Positions 1 to 11,200 of a DNA stretch of 64,000 nucleotides are shown in pieces (positions within the stretch are counted from its first letter, which is position 1; each line of letters opens with the position of its first letter). Where the stretch lies: contig JABBOT010000080.1 of assembly GCA_016165875.1 (NCBI GenBank), positions 4,923,881-4,987,880 on the forward strand. The letters are read 5' to 3'. Source of the stretch: Acanthopleura granulata. Lineage: Eukaryota > Mollusca > Polyplacophora > Chitonida > Chitonidae. Below the pieces are notes generated by a model, which made no database searches, was not told the DNA's origin, and saw only the letters and a list, made by a program, of their open reading frames with translations. Both the position numbers and the translations under genes were made by a program.

Positions 1-392
1 TGTCAGAGGTCACTGGTCCATAAAGTGCTTGCCCACTGAACTTGCCTGTAATGATAACACAGTGTGTACATATTATATTCGTAGTTTTGCAGTGATGTCA
101 TAGCAGCTCTGAGCCAATCAACAGTGCTGCCTTTGGGCACGTGAGTACACCAGCCAAGGTGAATTTAAATGACATTTAACCCAGGCGAGATAGGCCTTTG
201 ATCAAGTTTTGCCATAAAAAATGGAAAATAAGGCTTTTAGACAAATTTTTCTCGACCCGTCAAGTATGACAGTTTCAGAGACCTACAGTTCATTAAACAT
301 TGGAAATCAGCAAAAATCAGCATTTCACCCATTTAGCCCAATGTTATATATCACCTCTGCTCCTTGCAAAGTACTTGGATGTTCGAAACTTG

Positions 393-418
393 TATATATA
401 TATATATATATATATATA
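393..418. repeat. (TA)13 microsatellite
   Basis: Uninterrupted TA dinucleotides, 26 bp. The apparent tyrosine-isoleucine ORFs across it are reading-frame artefacts. Confidence 0.95.
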
Positions 419-2551
419 CAAACCTCAGATACTAGTACACTTTCTTGCCTCTTGGTTATTTGGTTCAGTTTCTCCAGTCAGTGCAGTTTGAGTGGAGAAA
501 ATTTTGGATTATGGTCTTATATGGAGCAAAGGACAAAGAGGAAAGAGCAAAGGGTGGTGGGGTGAGTACAGTGGTGGTGGGGGGAGTTGTTAAGGCCATT
601 ATCTGGACAAATCAACACAAACCCTATCTGTTCACTAGCCACACATCTGTAGGCATTTTACACACGGCTCATCTCCTCTAGGTCTCTGTGTGTACAGAGG
701 ATTTGCCCTTTTGTTGTGTGGCCATTGTGAAAAGGTAGAGTGTGTAGCCAGCCTCCTCTCTAGCCAGCTTGCGCCTCCTTCACTTTGTCCCAATGTGGCA
801 GTGAAGGGTTTGGAATAGTTGTACATGTAACTTTTGAGCAGACTTCAGAGATAACAGGGATGACATTGCTAGATGTGATTTCAGAGCTGATGTTGTGAAG
901 GGCTGGTGGCACTGGCATGTGTATGTGTCTCCTTTTCCATGTCTGTGGGTAAAACAGTATGCTTGGGAACTGTCTTGTATACTGTACCATAGTGCTTCTT
1001 CCAAGTGCAAGTGTTGTTAGGGAAATCTCAGGGCAGTGCTTTATCCACATTCAAGTGCATTATCCAAGTGGAAATGTAATATACAAAAGCGGCTGAGTGC
1101 TTTATCCACGTGCAGCAACGGCAAGCTATATGTATAGGACTGTGCGAATGATGAACATTGGATTCTTGTGATCAGGAATACTGCAGTGCCTCATCCACAT
1201 GAAGCATAACATTGAAAACTAGCATCAAACTGCAACATGGAGTTCGTACCGTTTGATTCTGAGGAATGTCGTGAACTTCCTGTTTATCTTGTTGGGGTGA
1301 CACTTTACTTTGGATACATACATGTACTGGCATGCAACTTTGCTTCCCCAAGTGGCACTTGTAACGGATAATATATTTCATTAAAGGTAGGCTCAAATTA
1401 TGCTTAACGCAGGAGGGGAAAATGTTCAGGAATCTGATTTTCGGAGGAAAAAATCCATATTGGTTGGGTAGGCCAATTTTAGGTCTTCACAAAAAGTATA
1501 AAAACTTTGCAAACATGCCAGAAAGGTTGAGGAATTTTAGTGTAAACAACTTTTTGTCACTCTGCAGATACTTAAGTTTAATTTCATTATTAATAAATAT
1601 TAATCACCCCTTTCCCCCCGCCGCCCCCCCCCCCCCACTGCATCTGCTTTATTTACCTTCACAACTGGTACTTTTTGTTTGCTGACTGACTTGTGTGGTG
1701 AGCGTGACCAGGTAACAAGCCTTGCCCCATGTTCCCCAACCAGTCGCACCCAGTCCACCCATCACCCCACCTCTTTATCACATACCTAATAGTACTGACG
1801 TGGTCTAATCACAGATTCCCTTCTAATGTGCTGTCATATTTTCACATCCTTTTGAACCCAGAGTTTGAACAAGCAAACCCTAATTCGTGACAGAGTACTC
1901 CTTGTTTGGCTGATGTTTGAGGGCTCGTGTTGGAAGCCTGCATTGTTTGCTCAATCGAAACATGATTTACGCAGACATGTGTATGGAGGTTAGAATCGAT
2001 CGGGTTTGGCTGGTATTTTAGTTTCAGCTGCTAGAACCCTTGACGGATTATTTTCACCACAGAGCTGATAGATTAGACTGATGATTTATTCAGCCCTATA
2101 AATCAAGCGAGTTGTGGGAGCCGATGTAATTTGAGCATTTACATTATTAAGGAGGAGAGTGATATCTAGGTCTATACAACGTGCAGCAGGTGAAGCCAAG
2201 TGCCCTTTTCCTTCTCCTGCTTCTTGTACACTTCTTGTACACTATTACATGTTGATAACTTCTCTTACATGTATGTTTTTACATTGTTGCTGCTCTGCTG
2301 GGCATTTTTTTATAATCAGATCATTGTGGCTCATTATAAATAGCTTATTTTGAAAGAAGACATAACCTAAATTTTGTATTAATCAAAACCTTATACCTTC
2401 ACATTTTTTCAAGAATTAGCAGTCCACATGAAGTAAGGTCTGTATGGAATGCTGACATTATGTAGAAAAAAGAAAAATGAAGTGCCAACTGTATAAGGGC
2501 AGTGCACTACAGAGGTCTCAGTAGATAGACCTGCATAAGTTTCACTAGAGA

Positions 2552-2998
2552 CAGATTTCATTTATTATTTATACATCAATGAAATCCTGGTATTTCCTTC
2601 ACTGATAAAAGTGATATCTTCACAGTTAGATATCATTTTTGTTATTACATTTTGATATTACACTGCTGGTGACCTTGACCCATGATCCAGACGCTGTGAC
2701 GTCAAAAATGAAAACCTTCGTTTTTATGACGTTTCAATCTGAACTCGCTGGGATGACATCATAATACAAGTCCAGTCAGTTGCTATATTCCGACACGAGA
2801 TCATACTAGACATCATGTATACTGCTCCGACGTCACGCTACTGACAACTCTTTGAAGGCCTGCAGCAAAAGCATTACTCAAAACTTCTTTCAATACACAA
2901 AATCCTGACATTGTTTTCGTACAAACAATAAATAGAATATTGCACTATGATGATTGAATACCATAAATATTGTTCTCATGAAAGGTGGAAATGATGAC
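2552..2998 (+). mobile_element. Fold-back non-autonomous element, family A, copy 1
   Basis: This ~450-bp stretch recurs at 43172-43650 (same strand) and 63478-63982 (opposite strand). Shared blocks are an AT-rich left end with ATCAATGAAATCC, a hairpin near 2608-2645 (AAAGTGATATCT ... AGATATCATTTTT), a TTACATTTTGATATT block, a GACGTCACGCT block, and a right end CCATAAATATTGTTCTCATGA. No coding capacity is visible. It is probably a MITE-like element; the superfamily is not recognised. Confidence 0.7.
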
Positions 2999-3751
2999 CC
3001 ACAAGATGAGAAGGTCTGCTTCAGACCTCGAAATCACAACTCTGATGTAAACATACACGTATATACCAGTCAAAATCAGTGTTTTTAAACGGAAATGCGT
3101 GGTCAAACAAAGCATAGAGCCAACTTTGCCTCCCCAAAAATGTGTGAGTGGGAATTCGATTGAACCAGTGGGAAACCTTTCTTGTCCAAGCTGTGTAGCC
3201 TGTTGTGCATTCCTGAAATTATTGTCATTGGTGTATGTTGGAACATACTGATCCTTTGAGATAATATGGACAAAACCAATCCTATGCATATCTCCAGCTT
3301 TGCTTTTTTCATGAAGTCACCGAAGTTCTGAGATGTGTCATTATTAAACATGAAATATCAGTCCATATCCGTGTAGGTGTCTGATGCAATAGTGAGCCAG
3401 TGGAAGTTCATTTCGCTCCCTGAAGTGGAGTGCTTCAGAAGAGATAACCTGAATAATGTTACAAAGTTCATGAAGGGATGGTCTTGCAGGCCAGCTTGTA
3501 TGACCTAAGATAAGTGCATACTCATTGTATTTTGGCTATCTTGAGACTTCCACTGACTTTGGGTTACATGTACATGTATGGGGATGACATATATACATAC
3601 AAGTACATAGGAAGGTCTGTTTATGCATTGTGATGTATCACAAGGGAAGATCTGTTTATGTCTAGACTTTTGACTTTTGACCCGTTTTTGTTACGGTGTG
3701 TGAGGGAAGATATGTTATATGTGGTAAACGACCTAAATGTTATAAATGTTG

Positions 3752-3997
3752 AAGAGGCCTTTGTGGCTCAGTTGGCTAGCACGCTAGTGCAGCGTAATGA
3801 CCCAGAAGCCTCCCACCAATGCGGTTGCTGAGAGTTCATGTCCCGCTGATGCTGGCTTTCTCGCCGGCCATATGTGTGGAGGTCTGCCAGCAACCTGTGG
3901 ATTGTGGTGGGTTTCATCCCACCATAATGCTGGACACCGATGTATAGGAAATATCCTTGAGTAGGGCAGAGTAAAACACAAATCAAATAAATAAATG
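3752..3997 (+). mobile_element. tRNA-derived SINE, near full length
   Basis: The 5' head (GTGGCTCAGTTGGCTAGC followed by a GAGTTCATGTCC box) resembles the A and B boxes of a tRNA promoter. A conserved body follows (GGTCTGCCAGCAACCTG, CCACCATAATGCTGG), then a 3' end ending in CAAATAAATAAATG. About 20 copies or fragments occur in the window in both orientations. It is not a functional tRNA gene because no cloverleaf can be completed. Confidence 0.85.
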
Positions 3998-4302
3998 TAA
4001 AATGACCTAAATGAATTTGTTGACTTTGCCATTTACATGTAGAAATATTTAGAGGGTTTTGGAGTTAAATTGTTTTGGAGATACATATGTTACATATGCA
4101 GGTTGCCCCTGCCCTGTTGGTTGTGCAACCTTCTTTATACATGTATATTCAGCTTCCATTGAATGACAATCAGTTCCTAAGAAAGTCAAGGTTGTTATAC
4201 TTACAACACAGCTCCCTGTGATAGGACCCTTGCTTATGCAGTCAGAGTTGTCCTTCTTACAACTGATTAAGGCAGTGACCATATTGGTCACAGGTTCAAA
4301 AC

Positions 4303-4442
4303 CAATTCTTGTGGGTTCAGCAGGTTTTTATATATTCTGGTTTCCCCACCCATAAACCCCGACAGCCATCATCTGTGTACATAGATGTATGTGAAATGTT
4401 CATGAGTACTGAGGTGTCCAACCTTAAATCAAAGAAATAAAT
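4303..4442 (+). mobile_element. Degenerate SINE 3' end
   Basis: Recognisable only by a TGGTTTCCCCACCCATAA block, a GTGAAATGTTCATGAGTAC block and an AAATCAAAGAAATAAATA tail in SINE order. Highly diverged. Confidence 0.45.
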
Positions 4443-4544
4443 ATACATTTTTTGGATGCAGGAACTTCACTCAGGAAGTTATTAGTCCAATTGTTATGTA
4501 TATTAGGTCACAAGAATTGTATCTTAAAAATCTTATTTTGAAAT

Positions 4545-4730
4545 ACCCTAAATGACCTAAAATTTCAACCATGACAAAGTTGTTCATTTTTCTGGATTCT
4601 GAAAGTTGTATTGATTACAGAAGGGGTTTGTGTGGAAGGCAGAATGATATCGTACTGGAAAAATGTAACTTTCACCACCAGAAATTATATTTTATGACAA
4701 TAATTTGCCTCTAATAATGCACTGTATTGG
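4545..4730 (+). repeat. Dispersed repeat family E (ACCCTAAATGACC), copy 1
   Basis: Starts with ACCCTAAATGACCTAAAATTT and shares a CATGACAAAGTTG / TGATT.ACAG / GGAAGGCAGAATGATAT order with 37043-37240 and 32391-32585 and, reversed, with 15495-15655 and 49905-50120. No ORF. Type unknown. Confidence 0.6.
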
Positions 4731-5065
4731 ACAAAATTTGGAGAAACCTATCCAGTAAATTTTTGTTTGCCCTAGAATACTAACACCTGTCTGTGCGTTC
4801 AAATATAGACCTGTAATACTAACCTGGATGTTAAAACAGACATTTGTAATCCGACGGTGGACCAAAAGAGCGCTCAGTGTCAATAATTACAATTTCCATA
4901 GCAAAACCTACATGTGGATGTATTTTAGAATACTGTATACAGCATTGAAGCGAGCAAAACCTTGGGCAGTTAAATTGTGTACAGTGCATGAAACATGAGG
5001 CTATTGTTTGTCTTTTGTTTTCTTGGAGGAATCTCATGATTTGTATTTTTGTTGTGTATTTGCAG

Positions 5066-5278
5066 GATTTGGCCAGGGCACGAAGGTGCCACCCTTAAGC
5101 ATGCTTAGTCCCGCCACAGCTAAGGTCACACGAACCACTGCCACAGTGCCGCCTCTGAACCAAGTGTCGCCCGGAGTGGGCATTACCTCAGTCAGCGGGA
5201 ACCCCGCGCTGAACGCTACACGTACGTCCAGTTTTGCCGCAGCCTTGAGAAAACTTGCTAAACAGGCTGGGGATTCAG
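5066..5278 (+). CDS. GSE1: GSE1 coding exon 1 of those visible
   Basis: Acceptor TTTGCAG/GA and donor TTCAG/GTACAC; the exon enters with two bases of a split codon and leaves with one. It encodes SMLSPATAKVTRTTATV and the highly conserved SSFAAALRKLAKQA, both near the vertebrate GSE1 N-terminus. The donor is followed directly by a 38-bp minisatellite whose units repeat the donor context. Confidence 0.92.
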
Positions 5279-8200
5279 GTACACTGTTGTACTAACACCT
5301 ACCCTTCCTCGCTTGCACCACGGCTGTTCTGTTGGTCAGGTACCCCCTGCTTGCATCACAGCTGTTCTTTTGGCCAGGTACATTGCTTACACCACAGTTG
5401 TTCTGTTGGTCAGGTACCCTCTGCTTGCACCACGACTGTTCTGGTGGTCAGGTATACTCTGCTTGCATCACAGCTCTTCTGTTGGCAGGTACACTCTGCT
5501 TGCACCACTGCTGTTCTGTTGGTCAGGTACCCTCTGCTTGCTTTTCAGCTGTTCTGTTGGTCAGGCATCCTCTGCTTGCATACGACTGTTCTGTTGATCA
5601 GGTACCCTCTGCTTGCACTACGGCTGTACTGTTGGTCAGGTACCCTCTGCTTGCATGATGACTGTTCTGTTGGTCAGGTACCCTCTGCTTGCACCGTGAT
5701 TGTTCTGTTGGTCAGGTACCCTCTGCTTGGACCACGGCAGCTCTGTTGGTCAGGTACCCTTCACTTGCACTATGGCTGTTCTGTTGGTCAGGCACCCTCT
5801 GCTTGCACTACGGCTCTTCTGTTGGTCAGGTCCCCTCCGCTTGAACCACAACTGTTCTGTTGGTCAGGCACCCTCTGCTTGCACTATGGCTGTTCTGTTG
5901 GTCAGGTACCCTCTACTTGCACTATGGCTGTTCTGTTGGTCAGGCACCCTCTGCTTGCACTGCGGCTGTTCTGTTGGCCAGATACCCTCTGCTTGCACTA
6001 CGGCTGTTCTGTTGGTCAGGTCCCCTATGCTTGCACCATGGCTGTTCTGCTGTTTAGGTGCCCTATGCTCACATCACATGCCCTGTTGGTCAGATACACT
6101 CTGCTTAAGCTGTGGCCGAGTTGTCTCCACTGTTTTAGGAAACCTTAAGTAGTGAGTTTCACATGTTTTAATAAGAACATTGTATATTGTCAATTAGCTT
6201 TACAGGAAGGAGTGATTTCTAGGGTTTTTACTATCCAATCTGTGTTCAGATTTGCACTGAAACTTGAACTTCGTTAGCTAGGGATCTATTTGGGAATGCT
6301 TGCAGAATTATGAACTTCACACTGGTGAGGTGAGTTCTCATGGCAACTAATTCTAATTCTCTTGTCCCGACTTAGCGTGACTTGTCATTGGGAAGTTTTT
6401 AGCCCTTGAACTCGTGCTGACCATTATTTGATTGCCAAGTCTAGTATTCGTGAGATTTCTCTTTCCATTCATGTCAGAGGTGTTACCTGGTTGCTAGTGA
6501 ATTTGGTTGGTGGATATCTTCACCTGTGGTAGTTGACATATTCTTGAGCAGAGTGCCTGCTTATGTGTTTAGCTTCTATTGATTTGCTGTGGATGTTTTT
6601 ATGTACAAAATCCTGACCAGTTCTATTCAAATCCCTGGCCAACTGCTTGCAGTGGTTTACAGCTCCACAAATCTTGGCTTCCTAGCCTGCACAACTGTTC
6701 TCAGGCTTCTGCAAACCTTGGCCATTTTGTTTTTAAATTGATTTCCAAGTGTAAGTAATTCCTGGCCAACCTGTGCCTATCCCTGGTCTCACTGAAGATT
6801 CTCATTCCAACTGTACTTATACATTCATCTGAATCTTGCATCTGTCTCTTATGAGATATTTTCTGTATTATTTTGTGCCTATGTAAATGTTATCTTTGTT
6901 GCCCATTTCTTGGTGTTGCTTTGAAAATATGTGGACATGTGATGTATGCATAGGTTTAACCAGGGGAAGTTTCAATGGGAGATCCATACACCTGAATTTT
7001 TAATCTATGCCTGTAAGTATCAGGCACATAATTTCAGTGTAGTTTATGTAAGTATAAGGTACAGATATATGCAAGTATATGTACATGTAGCTTGTACGGT
7101 AGTTGACACAGGATACGAATTCATTTTACATTAAAACTAAAAAGCCTTTGAAGGCCAAAGGCGTGCTTGTTTCTTTGGAAACTTGATTTACACAGAGCGC
7201 AGGTAATGCCCCGTAAGACACTTCTGCGTGCATTTAAAACTGGATTTGGTTTAATTCCAAATACCGAGTTTTAATTTTTGGATTTTTCCAGACTATTTTA
7301 AATCCTGTTGGTGATGTGTTTTTGTGTTGGTTTTTCTTAGTCTTCAATGTATGGTGACTTGTCTAAATTCTTGTAATACACTGTTTTTATTCTGTGTCAT
7401 AAATTCTTGGGATGTGAAGCTTCATACTGTGTTTATTGTTAAGCACTGCATCACGTGGCCCAATATTTCAGAAGCTTTAGATGTACATGTAGTTGTTACA
7501 TGCCTGCACTCTAAGGAACTGCTTGACTTTTCCTTGTTTTTCTGAAGTGTGGCTTCATTTGCCCCTGTGTATGTGTGGCTTCATTTGATCATTTTGTTCG
7601 AAGCACTGCTTCATATGTCCATGTTTGTGTGAAGCACTGCTTCATATGTCCATGTTTGTGTGAAGCACTGCTTCATATGTCCATGTTTGTGTGAAGCACT
7701 GCTTCATATGTCCATGTTTGTATGAAGCATTCCTTCCTTTGTCCCATATTGTTTGAAGTCCCTAATTATTTGCACTGTTCTCATTGCCCCATCTCCTGTG
7801 TGTTACTGAGCTAATGTATGAATGTATCTCTGTTCTGTGACATGCATAAATGTCCAGAATCTTGTGTGGCACGTGACTCACTCCATACATGTATTTCACT
7901 GAAGCTACTAGCAAAGTTCCCCTCTCATCTATTCCCATTCCAGTTATGTATTTTCTGATATATTGCACAGCTTCACATTGTTTGTTTGTACATCTATGTG
8001 TGTGCCATTATGTGCATTTCCAGGTGTTAATTGTCTCACTGTATAGCTGTTGTAAAGCTTGTTTCCAATTTCTCCCTGCTGTAAATTATTGTTTGTTTTG
8101 GATCAGTTTTCCCTCCAGGCCTTGTAGTACGAGTTGTCTCCCTTGACTGTCCCTATCTCCATGCCCATAACTAACACCCAGCTATGTTGCGTTTGTACCC

Positions 8201-11200
8201 AGTTTTTGCCAGCCTATTAATAATAATGCAGACATGTCATGTCATGTCATGTCATGTATCTATGGAACTGAACAATGTTTTTCCTTTTTTCAGATAGTGG
8301 TACATGTAATTATTGGTATGCCCACAGGTTTTGAGGTTTTCTTTTATATCTTTTTTATAATTTGTCATCAATGAAGAAATCATCAGTCAGATGAAATTAC
8401 ACTAAAAAACAAATCTGTTTTTAATCTGATTTCTTTATGGTTTGAAGCGGAAAAATAGCAGTAGTTCTAAACTTTTTCCATAAACATAAATTCGAAACTT
8501 GCAAATAAGATCTCGGTTTTCCACAGAAACATAAAACTTTTAAAATGTGATCGTAGCTGCAAATTAAATGTGCAAAAAAGCAGTGTATAATTAACAGTTG
8601 GCTTTTATGACTGATAGTTTCTTCAAGAAATTATATATATATATAAGTGCACATAATTAAAAATGGTTGGTTTGACCACTACTAGTTATTATCATCTTCC
8701 GTAAATCTGCACGTAAGGTTGATACAGCCTGAAAAAGCAGTCCATATTGCAATAATTGTCAAAAATTGTAATTCTCGTGTTTGCTAATTAATCCTCCGTA
8801 TAGCCTTCATTTTAATGAAACCATATGGTGTAGCCTTACGTGTTAGTTTTGTGTATTTGTAGATGACCCTATATCTCTTAAGCGCACACCCCCACCCAAT
8901 GCTGTGGGAAGCCCCCGATCATCCACTCCGAAGCGAGGGCCTCCTCCGCTACTCTACAACAGTTCTGCCACCTCCTCCATGAACTCCCCTCCAGTGGTCA
9001 CCATAGCGCCCACCCCCAGTCACACTGTGGTTAGCTCGTCAGGAGGTAGAGAGGTGAGGCAGGGTTCAAATCCAAGAGATGACAGCTTGACCGTTTATCC
9101 TATTCATGGTTACAAATTTTTTTTTCTTTATACAGCTGTTTTTATACTGAGAGAAAATGCATTATAAACTAAGTATCAGTAGAAAATGAACCATTACAAA
9201 CTGTATCTGAAAACATGTATTTTACATATGTTTTGATTTTTTTTTCATTATTTTTTTTTAACTGAATCTAATGTAATCAAATGGTTGGATTGTAAGGTGT
9301 TGTATTGATGATGTCCCGTTAAAGTTGGAGTCAACTTCACTTAAGTTGTAAACATTTACTTACAAGGCAAGACCTATATTAGTCAGACTACTATAAAGAG
9401 ATACGTTTCACTTCATAAATGCGGAAAATAAATCCATTTCATGTGTGTTTTTTATTGCAGAGTGTGGAGAGGACCCATTCGGTACACAGCACAACCTCCT
9501 CCAATGAGCCGCTGGGGATTAAACAGGAGCGAGATCAGAGGTCACATTCATCGCACTCGAGAGATGATGAACCTTCTAACTATTCCAGGAGGTGTGTGGA
9601 TCAGTTATGGTTCAGGTCATATCAAAGACTCTAAATGCTGGTACTTGTTGCCGTCTCGCTTGGCGCTAAGCGCTTGGAGGTTAATGGAAGGGAACAGGAC
9701 TGGTCGGTGTCATGATAATGTGACTGGGTGGGGTGTCATGTCTGGTGGCTTTGGCGTGATGTTTTAGTGGCGGCAAGAACTCACTCGGCCACAAAAGCTG
9801 GATCTGCCAGCGACCTGCGGATGGTCGTAGGTTTGCTCCCATCATAATGCTGGCTGCCATATGAGTGAAATATTCTTGAGTACAGTGTTAAACACCAATC
9901 AAGTAAATAAATAAATGTATGAAAGCTGGAGGCACAGAAATGAAGTAGCTTTCTTCACTTTCTAAGGAACTTACTACTTTTCAGAGTAAACTGTGAAATA
10001 ATGTTACAGTTAATAAGTTGTTATTTTTACAACTAATCATATTTGTTTGCAAATATTTTATTTTTGGAGTTAGCCAAATGATGGAACTGTTGAAATGTTC
10101 TGGATGTATTTAAAAATGTTTCAGTGTTTCAGTTAAGACCATAAACTATGTCATTTACTGAAGTGAAATATTTTTGAGTCACAAGTTAAGTAATTAAAGA
10201 AGGAAATATTTGGAAATTGTTCTTTTTTTTTTTGCGCCACTATTTATTAGCGGTACTGTTTGCTTCAAGAAGTCTTTTATGCTATTGTAGAGCCACATTT
10301 ATCTCTATACTAAAACAGTACAGTATCAGGTATGTGTATTTTCGTCCTGTAGAATCCATAATTGATGGGCAATATGTTTTGGCTTTCAGGCTCACACCAC
10401 ATGGCATACCTGGTCACGTGACGCCAACCTCTAGTCGAGAAGACACCCGGGGATTCCAGCCCTACCGGCCGGGCGAGGATTACCGTCATTCAGCCATGGG
10501 CTCGCATTATGGCCTTGACCCCTCGTATCCTTACCATCCAGCCTTTTTACCACCCCATGCTTTCCCGCATCCAGCTATGAGGTGAGTGATATTGTAGTGA
10601 GCACTGAAGGGAGATAACTTCCCTCAAACCAATCCTCCAACTGTGATCAAGCTCATGCAGTTCATGTTTGCTACAAAACTGTGTTGCTTGGGGTGGGTAA
10701 AGACAAAAAGTGTGCAGTGATAGTTCAGAACAGAACAGCTATGTTGTATTTCTTTAGATAGGTTATTTTTATAATCATAAACCAATGCATTATTTCTCAA
10801 ACTTTCTTTTATTTTTTTCTTTTATCTCGTATTTTCTTCAAACTGTAAAATGCATGTATGGATAGAATGTAATACATGTACCGTTGACTTTGAACATATT
10901 GTTGTCAATCCTGCCAACAGTGCCTGCTGGAAGGGCTCAAGAAATCAAATTTTAGCAGTATACACGTTATATACGTTGAGTTTCCTTGTCTGTATGTTGT
11001 TGACTGGGTGTACATTAATCTAAAAAACTGCAGGACACAGTAAAACCAGAGCATCGCCTACAGCTTGACACCTTACCGGTTTAATCCAGCCTCTTGTCAA
11101 TTTACCTCAGTTTGAGATTTATTCTAACTGTTCATGTAAATGTTTAAGAAGTAACAACTTACATGCCCCCTTGCATCATGACTCAAGCTGAATTAGGTGA

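Larger units (their letters stand above)
1..5065. other. Non-coding DNA upstream of the first visible GSE1 exon
   Basis: No ORF here resembles a conserved protein or fits GSE1 by phase. The first GSE1 exon starts with two bases of a split codon after an acceptor, so this stretch is intron or upstream DNA and the initiating exon is outside the window. It holds a TA microsatellite, a poly-C run near 1614-1636, a fold-back element copy, SINE sequence and a short dispersed repeat. A stretch at 1480-1560 resembles 19375-19460. Confidence 0.7.

Noticed and set aside
1422..1685. 87-residue ORF as a possible GSE1 5' exon
   Set aside because: Does not resemble the GSE1 N-terminus, runs into a poly-C tract, and part of it recurs as a repeat near 19400.
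3752..3840. tRNA gene
   Set aside because: Only box A/B-like motifs; no complete cloverleaf, and the sequence continues into the SINE body.
5255..6148. 297-residue ORF after the first GSE1 exon
   Set aside because: It is the 38-bp minisatellite read through; the peptide repeats every 38 residues, the other two frames are also open, and it follows a clear splice donor.
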